NCBI GenBank assembly: GCA_023079485.1 | Contig: CM041107.1 | Location: forward strand, 5,662,657-5,726,656 | Source of the DNA: Archilochus colubris | Lineage: Eukaryota > Chordata > Aves > Apodiformes > Trochilidae | Reading direction: 5' to 3' | DNA: 64,000 bases | Made by a program: the position numbers and the translations under genes | Part shown: one piece after another, positions 50,686-62,800 of the stretch | How the letters are laid out: every line of letters starts with the position of its first letter | Numbering within the stretch: the stretch's first letter is position 1 | Notes under the pieces: model-generated | What the model was told of the DNA's origin: nothing | Database searches by the model: none | What the model saw: the letters and a program-made list of their open reading frames with translations, nothing else

Positions 50686-51667
50686 CTCTAGGAAAATGCT
50701 CTGACCTGGATCAGCCTCCCTAAAAAGGGCTGGGATTGGTTTTGCTCCCCCCAAAACCCAGCACTGAGTTTTCTGGCAGCTGCTGGAATCAGCTGGGGGT
50801 GGGTAAAGCAGCCTGGATGGCTGCAGCTTCCTGGGGAGGTGAAGATCCAGCCCTCACTTTACAGGAATTTATCCCATTACCAGAAAAAGTCAGCCAAGGT
50901 GCTTAAACTGCAGAATGACAAGAGTAATATCTTATCATGTAGATGTTTCCATGAGTGCCATGGCAGGAATTAAAATCAAATCCATCTTCATGTTCCTGAG
51001 ACTACTAAATTTTACTCTCCTGGCATTTAAGGAATAAATAGGCAGATAAGAAAATTAACTACAGGAACTCATTTCCATGATTATAGCTGGAAAAAAAAAG
51101 AAAAATAATGCTGTCATCACCTTATCAGATGGGAGTGAATTGCCTCTGATCAGCTTTTAGATTGAAGAGAAAAAAATGGAAAAAGAAAAACAGGGTTAGG
51201 AAAGAAGAAGTCAAGGAATCTGGGCATGATGGGGACCAGATGAGTGCTGGGCTGGATGAACATGACAGGAATGGCAACTTTACTGGCCAAAAAACCATCT
51301 TCTCTTTGAAACCCTGTGTCACAAGTCAACAACTTCAACACAGCCAAGGTCTCAGAGAAGAAGGAAGAGAAGCTGAGCACCAGAAGCTGCTTTTCTTCTG
51401 CTCACTGCAGAGGTTTTTCTTCTCCCATTATCAATATATTCTCTTTAAGATGGAAAATTCTTTCACATAACCAGAAGAAATCCTTGGGTGGCCATAGAGG
51501 GGACTGGGTTGCCCCAGGTGAGGTCTTCAGAGATTTTGTGTCTCTTCTGATCCACAAAGAGAAACGGGCTCAGGTGCTGCTTTGCCTCCCATCAGGTAAT
51601 CCTGACCAGGGGGCCCTGTGCTTTCTGTTTCTTGATTTTCTGGCTGTAAACTTAATCAGCAGCCTTG
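50686..51667. other. Intergenic, no gene seen
   Basis: Unique sequence with an A-rich tract near 51090-51103; nothing recognised. Confidence 0.5.
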
Positions 51668-51760
51668 CTTTGGAGTGCTCAGCCCCTTGGAACTGCCTGC
51701 CCAGAGAGGGGGCTGAGCCACCATCCCTGGAGGTGTTAAAGAGATGTGTAGCTGTGACAC
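51668..51760 (+). mobile_element. CR1 LINE remnant
   Basis: Short sense-orientation match to the CR1 tail (TGGAACTGCCTGCCCAGAG, CCATCCCTGGAGGTGTTAAAG). Strongly diverged and truncated on both sides. Confidence 0.65.
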
Positions 51761-51789
51761 TGCAGCAGCTGAGATTGGAGGGGGTTGTT

Positions 51790-51935
51790 ATGTGGTTTTG
51801 TTTTGGGTTTTGGTTTGTTTGGGGTTTTGCTTATTTTGGGGTTTTTAAATTTTATTTTATTTATTTGGGTTATTTTTAATTGGGATTTATTTGTGATTTA
51901 TTTATTTGAGATTTTATTTGTGATTCTGTAACAGA
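51790..51935. repeat. T-rich low-complexity sequence
   Basis: Interspersed T/G then ATTT units (TTTTATTTTATTTATTTGGG and similar). Simple low-complexity DNA, no element. Confidence 0.7.
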
Positions 51936-52136
51936 TTTCCCTGAAGCTCAGGAATTGGTAGGGATAACTCTGGGCTATACAAGACTTGACTCAGATGATG
52001 AGGTTCTGCTATCAAGAACTGGTTAATGCTTGGAATTGTGTTCAGTCATTTCTGCAGGTCCAAGAGCATGAGACATTATTTTTGTGGTCAAAGAAACTCC
52101 TAGTTTTCCCCAAAAGGTCTTGGATTCTCTATGGAA

Positions 52137-52231
52137 AAGAGGGGGAAAAATGACATGTGCATTTCCAAATTCTTTCTAAGGGAAAAAAATGAGAGTGCAG
52201 GTTAGTGATTGGGTGCTCAGGACCTTCCCTG
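52137..52231 (+). repeat. Diverged copy of the segment at the MATN1 U12 acceptor
   Basis: Shares TGACATGTGCATTTC, AATGAGA, TGCAGGTT and GTGATGGGGTG-like blocks in the same order with 53636-53733, about 1.5 kb away in the same orientation. I recognise no transposon in either copy, so this is probably a local segmental duplication. Confidence 0.75.
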
Positions 52232-52669
52232 TGTCTTCTCTTCCATTAAAATATCAGTTTGTGACATGAGGTGGGGACTTTCCTCCCCACTACCAAGCAT
52301 ACAGAGAGCTGGTGGTGTCTGTCAACCCCCCCAAACTTCCACGAAGAAATAAATTAAATTCACTTTTAACATTTTCAGCAAACTTTTAATGTTCACCCCA
52401 AACCACATCTGCTGTGGTGACGTTTCTGAAACAGGCCAAGGTATTTTGAGAAGCTTTTCATATAGTCTCAAGTATAAATATTTTGATACAAAAAATAAAA
52501 ATAAAACCTCCTCCAGACCCCCTCCCCCCCAACTCGTCCTGATGTTCCATGGGTGGCCACCAAGCCACCGATGCCAGTGGCCACTCCATGCCTACCCAGA
52601 CTACAGCTGCAGGAGACAGGCAGGGTTGGATGCTTCCAGCCCATGTGGCTTTTTATATATATATATAAT

Positions 52670-53579
52670 TTTATTTTTGTCAGTGCCAGGGATCCAGGAA
52701 CAGAAGAAGAGTCTGAAAGGTGTCGAGATGAACTTGGAAGGTGTGGGATGAGGATGGAGTCTTTAAGGAGGATGCAGACACCCAGCAGCCATTCCCTGTG
52801 TTTGAGGTGCTCCTGTAGCTTCTGATGAGGATGTGGAGAGCTGAGGAGCAGGGACACATCTCCTGGGGTTGGTGTCAGCAGCTCTGCCTGGTGTCCCACA
52901 GAGCCATGGCCAGGATGCACAGGACCAGCACTTGCCCAGCACAGGAATAGCTCAGGTGCTGGAGGCTGAGACACCTGAGAGCAGGGGCTGCCCAGGAAAG
53001 GTTTGTTCTTCCTTTTCTTCTGGATAAAGCCCAGAAGCAGCAGCAGCCTCCCCTACCTTGTCTGCAAGGCATGCTCAGAAATCATCATTATCTTTCCCCT
53101 CCTTGCCATAAGAAGCTGAGCAGCGGCCTCGACGTTTCCCACTCAGCATCTGATTTGATCTGAAGTCACTTTGACTTTTAAATTAAATTATCTCATGCAT
53201 AAAAACAAAAGAGATGCAGAAGAACAGAGCGAGGATTCACAGAACTCATAATCAAGTGCTTATTAACACACACACACACACATATATATATATTAAGCTT
53301 TAAATCAAATTCAAATCTTTCCAGGTTGGGGGTTTTTTGGGGGGTTTTTTTGGTTTTTTTTTTAAATATATGCACTCTATAGGATGCAGCAAACATTAGC
53401 ATGGTCTGGCTCTCAGTCTGCCCATTACACAATGTTTGCTCTACTGTTACATGTCCCTTTTAAACAAATGCAGGTAGACTAAACTTAAAAAAAATACAAG
53501 CTGAGCTGCCCTTTATCTGATGAAGGAGTTCTGGTTTTGTTACATCAGGAAGGAGGGAAACAACCTTGGGTTGGGGATC
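52670..53579 (-). other. MATN1: MATN1 3' UTR, approximate, to a candidate poly(A) signal
   Basis: Region after the TAA stop. The first AATAAA on the minus strand that I find downstream is at 52675-52670, inside AT-rich sequence next to a short TA repeat. An ATTAAA near 52385 is an alternative further downstream. The UTR contains a CA/TA microsatellite at 53266-53293. Where the transcript really ends cannot be decided without RNA data, so the lower boundary is a guess. Confidence 0.4.
53266..53293. repeat. (CA)n(TA)n microsatellite in the MATN1 3' UTR region
   Basis: CA units to about 53282 followed by TA units to 53293. Confidence 0.9.
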
Positions 53580-53629
53580 TTACATGATCTTGTTCTCCAG
53601 GGCTTCAATTCTTTTTGCCACGGCTTCCA
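53580..53629 (-). CDS. MATN1: MATN1 last coding exon: end of coiled coil and stop
   Basis: 50 coding nt entered in phase 1 after an intron ending in AC. It encodes (L)[15 protein letters not shown] followed by TAA at 53582-53580. This completes the C-terminal coiled coil that drives homotrimer formation. No AG acceptor gives the correct frame here: the exon needs the GCTCAC boundary at 53631-53630, which matches a U12-type AT-AC acceptor. The 3' UTR continues toward lower coordinates. Confidence 0.94.
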
Positions 53630-56600
53630 GTGAGCAAGAGTTAAGGGGAAAGAATGACATGTGCATTTCAGAAGGTTTTTTAAGGGGAAAAAATGAGATT
53701 GCAGGTTGGTGATGGGGTGTTCAGGACCTCCCCTGGCTTGCAGAGCAGGTAAGGACTAGAGCTACCTCTGGCAGTTCCAGAAGTGCTCAGGTTGATGAAC
53801 TTTTATTGCAGGTAGAAAACCCTCATGCACACAAAACTCTAAATTGACTCTAAAATAGAGTGAGAAATGTGGGAATGAGTGGAGTTCTGGGAGGCTGGCA
53901 GGGAATTGCTGACCTGGAGCAGTGGAGTCACCTGAAGGGTGGAGGGGATGCTTTTTATGGAGCTCTATAGTGTGTTGCACTTTTTGCTCTGCTCACTAAT
54001 TGCTTCTCCTGATGGACCTGGGAGCAGCACCCCATGGGGTGAGAACTGCTTTATTCTGACCTTTTCCATGATGTAAGTTGTGGATTTCACTCCATTTGAG
54101 TTAAAGAGTAGGAAATACACTCTGTGGCTGCCACAGCAAAGCACAGAAAAGAGTGAATTAATTAGAACTTTTAAAAATGTATATATTCTCTCTTTATTCT
54201 CAGTAATGAAAAGTCTCCCTGGTTTCATTAGTGAGGTTTCATTAACACCTCTCCCAGTGGGAAGTTTGAATCCTATTCACAGCTTTCCCCTTTTTCTAAT
54301 TTCTCTTTAAGTCACTTAGGGATGCTCTCAGGACCCAGCAGGGCAGAATGCAGCCCCACAAACTGGGTTTGGATGGGATCCAACTCACCTCACTGGAGAT
54401 CATAGAATCACAGAATGGGCTGGGTTGGAAGGGACCTCAGAGATCATCAAGTCCAACCCTTGATCCACTCCCCCCGTGGTTCCCAGCCCATGGCACTCAG
54501 TGCCACATCCAGGCTCTTTGGAAAGATCTCCAGACACGGAGAATCCACTACTTCCCTGGGCAGCCCATTCCAATGCCTGATCACCCTCTCCAGAAAGAAA
54601 TTCTTTCTCATCTCCAACCTAAACCTCCCCTGGCACAACTTGAGACCCTGCCCTCTTGTCTTGCTGAGAGTTGCCTGGGAAAAGAGCCCAACCCCCCCCT
54701 GGCTCCAACCTCCTTTCAGGGAGTTGGAGAGAGTGATGAGGTCTCCCCTGAGCCTCCTCTTCTCCAGCCTCAACACCCCCAGCTCCCTCAGCCCTTCCTC
54801 ACAGGAATTCTGCTGGATCCCTTCACAGCCTCCTTGCTCTTCTCTGGACCTGCTCCAGCACCTCAATCTCCTTCCTGAACTTCCTGAGGGGCCCAGAACT
54901 GGACACAGGACTCAAGCTGTGGCCTCCCCAGCGCTGAGCACAGGGGCAGAATCCCTTCCCTGGACCTGCTGGCCACGCTGTTCCTGAGCCAGCCCAGGAT
55001 GCCATTGGCCTTCTTGGCCACCTGGGCACACTGCTGGCTCCTGTTCACCTTCCTGGCAATCCAGAAGGTCCCAGGTCCCTCTCTGCCTGGCTGCTGCTGT
55101 TTACAGGAATTATAGATTTTACACAGATTTTAGTCTCCCAGAAGTGAGTTCTGCTCAGCTGGGAGAACTTAGGACTGGTCACTGGACAATCTATCTCCAA
55201 TTTCACCACCAACTCTACAGCCAGAGGTGCTTTGCTGCAGAAGAGCTCCAGTGCTACCTGCAGGTGACTGATGAAAGCTCCTTGAATCCTGCAGATATCC
55301 AAGCTGGCTGCCCAGACTCCTCCACAGCACAGGAATCCTGGCAGCCAGCAGAATTCAGGGAGTTTTCATCAGTGACCTGCATGTGTGTGCATGCTTCCCT
55401 CTGCTCACAGCCTGGTTTTACCCCTCACCTGCCCCTCTCTGCCCTTCTTCACAGCACCTGCACCTTGCAGAGGTGGTGACCCCATCCCATGCATGACCCA
55501 GCTCAGGTTGGCAGCATTTAAGCAGCTTTTTAAAAAGTGATCTTAGTGCCTGCAGCTCACTGCTGCCCTGCAGCCATTGGAGTTTTATATTTTATAGTTC
55601 ATTTTTTGTATATTTTATATTTCATAGTTCATATTTTATATCTTATACTTTATATTCTATATTTTATATCATATCTTATATATCTTATATACTATATATC
55701 TTATATTTTATACTTTATATCTTATATTTTATATTTTATACTGTATATTTTATATTTGACTTGTTCCTCTGCTACTTTTGCTCTATTTATTTTGTGTCCA
55801 GCCACCATCCTGCTGCAGGGAACCCTCTGGTGATAGGCAGCACCCAAGCACCTTGCTTCCCAGCACCCAACCCTCTCCCACAAAGAGATTTTCCCCCCGG
55901 ATCCCTCCAGAACACAGAACCCAGCCCAGTGGGTGCTGCCCAAAGCTGCTGAAGGATATATTTCCGCTGCAAGGAGTTTATGAGGTCCTCTACTTTTGTC
56001 TGAAACTTCACAATAGATTTACATTCACATGGATCTTCCTCTGTGGATCAGAATATCAAGAAGATGACTTGTGTGACACACATACAAAAAGGAGTCAATC
56101 AAAATCGAATGAAAATGAAAGGCAAAGTGAAATAAATCCTTATTTTCTGTCTGAGAAGCAGGGAAAGCAAAATATCATTCCTTCTAATTACCTGACTGGT
56201 CACTGCTGCCTTGAACTGCAAGTCACTTGAGAGTCTCACCTTTTCTTTGGTATCTTATCTTATTTTATCTTATTTCTTATCTTTTAAGGGCAATTCTTTT
56301 TTTTTTTATGTCACTTCTGGCTATTCTCAGGGCCTGACTTAAGGGGAAGGAAGGGGATAAGGATGGAGGAGGTGGGAAGGAGAAGAGTTTGTGAGAGGGG
56401 GAGGTGGCTGAGCTTTAGGGGTGGTTGTGGTTCAAGTAACCAAAACATTTATGTCTTATGATCTGCAAACTCAACCCACTGAGCACAGAGAGCTCTTTGT
56501 AGCATCCACACAAAGGGGCATTTCTGTCCTCCTGCTTCCAGCCTTCAAATTCTGGGACAAACCCCAAGCCCTACCCCCAGCTCCCCCACTCTTACCAATG

Positions 56601-56865
56601 CAGATTTTCATTTGCAACTTCTTCCCGATCTTGCTGATGGTTCTGAAGTCAGCTGTGTAGAAGTAGTGCTCAGCTACTGGTTCGGAAGCAATTTCCCTCA
56701 GCTCATCCTCAACTGCATTGCCAACTCCCACTGCAAACATCCTGAAGCCTGGGAGCAATGGGAACCAGTTAGTTGGGCAGCACCAGAGCTGTGGTTCCAC
56801 CTCCCCATCACCTTGGATGTCCTTGCTCCCCTTCTGGACCCCTGGCCTCCAAATGGTTCTGCAGA

Positions 56866-56898
<33 letters not shown>

Positions 56899-59800
56899 GC
56901 CCCTTACCCTCTAATATTACAGACTTGTTTCAACCAAGTCCACCAGAATTCCAGAATATTATTATTAGAATCTAATCTTACCAGGATTATCCAGACATTG
57001 AGCACTATCACCATGTTTTGGAGAGACAAGAAAGGACCCATAATTATATTGCCCTGACCAGATGCATCCAGCTAAGAGGGAAGTGACCATGCAGCCAAAA
57101 GAGGGGAAGTTTTCCCAGTGGAAAATGAATCAGCACGAATCAGCCCATGGAGAAGCAAAGTCCCCTGTGAGATGGGGACTTGGGGTTCAGCAAAAGAGCA
57201 GCTGGGTCTTCTTCTGAAAGGGGAACTCATACAGGAGTGAACTGAGTGCTATGAACTCAGAACATGCCCAGGTACCTCACTGCTCAGAGATGGATTGGTC
57301 ACCTCTGGCTTCACCCTGCTTCTGATGAGCTGAGTTTGCACATTGACTCCCGTGGTGGCACTGCTCAACCCCTGCTTTGAAATACTTGTCTCTACTTCTC
57401 TGTGTCCAGACACTGCTAATGCTCCCCTCTCCCTTTTTGGCTTTCTCTTTCTGCCTCTGAAGCATCCAGTATTTGTTGGTGGTTTTGCTGGTTTGGTTTT
57501 TTGCTTGTTTTTGTTTGGGGTTTTTTTTGTTGTATTTTTTTTTAAATTTCCCCTCAAGAAACATGTTTGGAGTGATAACATCTTGTTATTTATCCCGCTG
57601 AAACCACTTAGGAGCAGATATTGGAGATCTCTGTGTAGGGAAAGGAGAAAAGGGGGGAAGAAACAAGATGTAAAGCTTTATCACAGAGGGATAAATTCTG
57701 TGGATACTCTTTATAAGTGTATCCCTTTTGTTTTCTAAGGGCTGAGCATCCACAGAACATGTCAGCTTGCTTTGTAAACATCCTCTTGTCATGAGCTGCT
57801 ACCTGACCTGCGTTTTTATCACGTGCTGGCCCTTCGTTGGTTGAGACCAAAGTGAGAAATGCAGGATTTAGCAATTCCTGAGTTTATTCCCAAGGGATTC
57901 ATCTCCCAGGGATGTCAGGAGACTGGAGACCTGTTCAACAGGTCAGTGAAGCAGCAGATCTCAAGATATTTGTATTTCAAGGTCTTTAGGAATATAATTT
58001 TTTTTTTATTGTGGAGCCATCGTGCAACTCTCCTATTCCAGCAGAAGCTGAAGGAATCTCTTGCTCATGTGCCTGGGATTTGGCCTGGGAGCCCACACCT
58101 ACTTCTTCAACCTGTGTTTCTGCTTTGTTTATTCTTTTATTTCTCTTTTTTCTTTTCCAAGCCTGACACAGCCAAACCACACTTGGCCCTCAAAGTCCCC
58201 TTGTTCCCCCAGGGGCTCTCTGATGTCCAGCTCTGCCTCACTGCTGCTGACCTGATTTCTGTTGCCAACCCCAGACAAATCTTCAGCTTCTCCCTGAAGA
58301 TTCCTTCACACTTGGGTTATGTGTGTCAGACCAGTGTGCATCCCATACCAAAGGTGGGAAACTCCATTCCTCCCAGCACAGAGACCTCCAGCAGACGTAG
58401 GGCAAGGACATGGAGGGGGAGTGGGACCAAAATCCATCTACAGGCAAACCAGGATTTGTCTAAACCCCAACCAGAGCTGCTCCAAGTTCTTGGTGAGCTT
58501 GCAGGGATAATCAGGCACCAAACCCACTCAGTTTTACCCGAAACCAGGGACATTCCCAGGAAGGGGAATGCATCAGCCCATACCTGGGGTGATACTCCAT
58601 GCACTACCTGGTCCAAGGGAAGAAGAAGCCAGGAGAATTCCAGACACCTACCTGAATCTTTGGCTTTCTTAGCAGCATCTGAGATGTAATCTTGTGACCT
58701 TCCATCAGTAAAGACAATGCCCACCTTGGGGACCCCAGGCCTGGCTCCATTGATGATGGCAAAGGAGCTGTCAACCAGGTACTTGAGAGCCTGGCCTGTC
58801 ATTGTCCCCTTCTCCATGTAGCTCATTTTCTTCACTGCTGCTTTGATGTCCTTCTTGGTCTTGAACTGCCCCAGTGGAAACTCCTGTCTGACAGAGCTGG
58901 AGTACTGAACCAGGCCAACCTGGGCTTGTTTGTCTGACACCTCCAGCGAGTCCACGATTTGGTTAATGAATTTCTTCACCAGCTCAAAGTTCTCAGGCCT
59001 CACACTCTTGGAGCCATCGATCAGGAAAACGAGGTCCAGAGCAGCTCCTGACCCACCACTGCAAGCTGAGGCAGAACGTGAGAAGAAGGTGAAAGAACCC
59101 AGCAACTAAGACCCCAATTAATTATGGAGGAAAATATAATCCTAGTTTCATGTTATTGCTAATGAAATAGGTCTAATCAATCAATACTTGGCAATGCTTC
59201 CAAGAGATGCTTTCAAAATAATCTCAGGTTAGAAACACGTGGTTCCCTTTTCTGTCTTTTATTATTATAAAATAATAATTTTATAATTTTTCTTCTCCTT
59301 TTCCTTTCCTTTCCTTTCCTTTCCTTTCCTTTCCTTTCCTTTCCTTTCCTTTCCTTTCCTTTCCTTTCCTTTCCTTTCCTTTCCTTTCCTTTCCTTTCCT
59401 TTCCTTTCCTTTCCTTTCCTTTCCTTTCCTTTCCTTTCCCTTTCCTTTCCTTTCCTTTCCTTTCCTTTCCTTTCCTTTCCTTTCCTTTCCTTTCCTTTCC
59501 TTTCCTTTCCTTTCCTTTCCTTTCCTTTCCTTTCCTTTCCCTTCCCTTCCCTTTCCCTTTCCTTATGATAGCATGATTTCCTTTTCTGTCTTTTATTATT
59601 ATCAAATAATAATTTTATCATTTTTCTTTTCTTCTTATAGCATGGTTTCCTTTTCTGCCTTTCCTGAGCAGACCTGCCCATTCTCAGTCCTCCCCCCACC
59701 ATCCTGCTGCAGCTCACAGCCTGGCTCAGTGCAAACAAAACCCCTTTCATACCACTGCAGCTCTTCCCATCGTTGTTCAGCACAAAACCCTCTTTACAGG

Positions 59801-62800
59801 CACACTTGTAGGATCCTGGGATGCTGATGCAGAGCTGCTCACAGTCATGGTCTCCAGTGGCACACAGGTCTGACACCACTGGAAGTAATAAATAAATAAT
59901 AGATTAAAATAGCTGTAAATAGATATTTTTAAAAATATCTATGATAATAAAATCAGAGAGCATGGCAAAGCTTCTCAGCCCAGCTTCTCAACACAAGAGT
60001 TGTCCCAAACTCTGCATCACAAAGCAGCAGAGCTCAGTACTCTTGGGTAGCACCTGAGGTAGAAGGGGCAAGGGGACATTTTCACGAGTCTGCTGCACAG
60101 CCAGGACTAGAAATTGTCTCTGTCCTGGGGCAAACCCCAGCTGTCTGTTGAGTAAATCACAATAACCTTCACTCTCCCAAGCTACCAGATAGGATGTAGT
60201 TTCCAACCTACCATGGGTTGGCCCATCCCCATCCTCTCCAGCCATGGGGTAGAGTTATGATTAGTGAGTTCAGCCCCATCTTGTCTTTTCTGGCTGGAAT
60301 CCATGTGCAAATATTCTTGGAATTTGCTTCAGAGCCATCCTCACCCGTTCAGCTTCCAGCCTGGCTCCCTGCAAACATTTCTGCCTGCTGAGCTCAGCCT
60401 GGCTGGGAGCAAACAGGAGCTGAAGTGCAGCAACCTGAGCCAGCAGTGACAGCACTGTCACACCTACAGCAGTGAGGATGGAAAACAAGCTCAGGAATAA
60501 AGAGATCTGGTGGAAGCAATTTGTTTCCAGATAGCAGGGAACCTGTGCAGAAAACCCTGCATGAGGTTCCTTCCATCAGAAGGATGCAAAAATCCTTCAA
60601 AGTGATGAGGCTGCTGTTTATTATTTATTATTCAGGTTGGTTGTGTTCTGCTCAGCAGGGATTTGGGGCTTCTGGCCTTCCCAGTTCACTCCTCTGCACA
60701 CTGGGCCAGCACTGGTGGATCTTCCCAGCAGCTCTGGAATTCAGATAATTAGGAATATTCCTAACCATGCAGATGGCTGTAGCTCTGGGCACTGGGCTTG
60801 AGTTCTCTGAAGCCTACAGAGATGTTGTTGGTCTAACTAGTGGCTGGAGCACCAAGGGTCTCCCTTTTTCCATGTGTCCAAGAGTCTTGGACAGTGGTTG
60901 GGATAGCAGGTGGTGTTTGGGGCCATCTCCAAGGATGGGTTTTGTGCAGCTGGTTGCACAGCACAGGAGCATCCCACTTGGCAGTTAATATGGCTTTTCC
61001 TCTCTCTTAACCACAATCCTCCTTAGCACTTGGCTACACCTCTGAGGGCTTTTACCAGGGGGAGAACTTTGTCATCTGCACGCTGGGAATTTTAAAAGCA
61101 AGGCACAGGAAGGATTTCTTCCTCTCTCTCCTTGAATGACACCAATGGCAGAAGCTCAAAACACGTTGTCAGACCTCTTGGGCTGACTCCAGGGCAGCCA
61201 ACACAAACTCCCACAAATATCCATGGCCTGGATTGCACCTTCTTAAATTTCATCTTTATCACACTTTTAGTCTGAAGGATTTTTTTCCCCCTCTTTCATC
61301 AGCTTCTGAAGCAGTGACACCTGATTCTAGTACATGACTTGCTTCATATTCAAGATTTTCCTCCTTCCTACAGAAGAGGAAATTTGCCTTGACAAAAAAG
61401 CTGCTCCCTCCCCAATCATTTTCAGCCTGGAAGTTGAACCATGAAATTTTACACCTCTTGAAGAACTTGGTCTCGGAGAGTTTTACAGGTCCATCTGTCT
61501 GTGTGTGTGTTTCCAAAGCCTTGCTGTGGAACCATGGTGAATTGCACCTTGCACAAGTGTTGCCACATGGGATGGGATGGGTGTGAGAACCCCCCAGGCT
61601 TCTCTTGCTGACACATAAAATGGATATTTATAGATCACCTCCTACAGTCTCGTGGGTATTTTTCACAGAATCACAGAACTCATAGGATCATGGAATTTTC
61701 AGGGTTGGAAGAGACCTTTAAACTCATCCAGTTCCAACCTCCCATGGGCAGGGACCCCTCCCACCAGCTCAGGTTGCTCAGAGCCCCATCCAGCCTGACC
61801 TTAGAAACTCCCAGGGATGGATGGGGCTCCCACCACCTCTCTGGGCAACCTGTGCCAGGGTCTCACCTCCCTCATGGGGAAGAACTTCTTCCTAACATCC
61901 AATCTAAATCTCCCCTCCTCTAGTGTGAATCCATTCCCCCATGTCCTATCCCTGACATCCTAAAGTTCCTCCCCAGCTTTCCTGCAGCCCCTTCAGACAC
62001 TGGAAGCCACGGTGAGGTCTCCTTGGAGCCTTCTCCTCTATACACTGAACAACCCCAACTCTCTCAGTATCTTCCCAGCAGAGATGCTCCAGCCCTCTGA
62101 TCTCCTCCTGACCTTTCTCTGGACACTCTCCAGCACCTCCATGTCCCTCCTGTAACAGGGACAGGGTTCTGGAGCCAGAACTGGACACAGGACTCCAGGT
62201 TTGGTGTCAGCAGAGCAGAGCAGAGGGGGAGAATCCCCTCCCTGAACCTGCTGCCCACACTTCTCTTGCTGCAGCCAAGGATCTGGTTGCCTTTCTGGTT
62301 CACCTTTACATCTGAAAGAAGTCAAACTTTCTCACTCCCTTCACTGCTTTGTGTAGGAGGGAGTGAGTGTCTGTAGGACAGTCAGGTTCTTTTTCTAGGC
62401 TATACAGAAAGGCAACAGATGCTGCAGGAGCCAGGAGGGTTTCCTGCCTCTCAAGGGTTGCAAAAGCAACAGCAGAGCCACACAGAGGTGAAACCAGGCC
62501 GTGTCCAACTGGGAATTCAGATGATACTGGTGGGGAAAATTACAAACCAGAAGCTGCCATGAAGGACAACAGACTTTGCTAGATAAAGATCATGTTTTCC
62601 AGGGTTGGTTTTTTCACAATGCCTGAAGCAGTATGTATCTCGATAAACTTTTCTGTGCTGAGGAAGTCTGGAGACTTCTTTACCTAAAACCTGAAGTTTT
62701 CTAGATAAAATCTGAAATTCTTCAGAGACAACTTTCAAAGAGCATCTATCTCCCATACTGCTCCATGCTCCTGCAGCCCCAAGTCCTTGGAACAAAGAAA

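Larger units (their letters stand above)
53630..55959 (-). other. MATN1: U12-type AT-AC intron in the MATN1 coiled coil
   Basis: A 2,330-nt intron whose minus-strand donor is ATATCCTTC (55959-55951), a full match to the U12 AT-AC donor consensus. The 3' end reads CCTTAAC at 53646-53640, then CTCAC with the terminal AC at 53631-53630. The branch motif is the U12 core, and the branch A is about 11 nt from the splice site, in the range for the minor spliceosome. Removing it restores the frame exactly (QRK-L-EAVAK). An AT-AC intron at this site is established for matrilin genes. The intron also holds a CR1 copy (54399-55090) and an AT-rich minisatellite (55583-55758). Confidence 0.93.

Noticed and set aside
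54348..54987. Plus-strand frames of 176-190 codons
   Set aside because: Antisense of the CR1 copy; not a gene.
58326..58651. Extension of the VWA2 frame past the exon end
   Set aside because: Follows a GTAGGT donor and loses all VWA similarity; the domain resumes correctly at 56748.
59301..59563. Regular array that could be mistaken for a CRISPR
   Set aside because: Five-base unit with no spacers in an animal intron; it is a microsatellite.
59265..59879. Minus-strand frame of about 200 codons beginning with the EGF domain and continuing as a Lys/Glu/Arg repeat
   Set aside because: Only the first 126 nt are exon. The rest is intron read-through into the TTCCT array after a good GTATGA donor; the real transcript joins to 59065.
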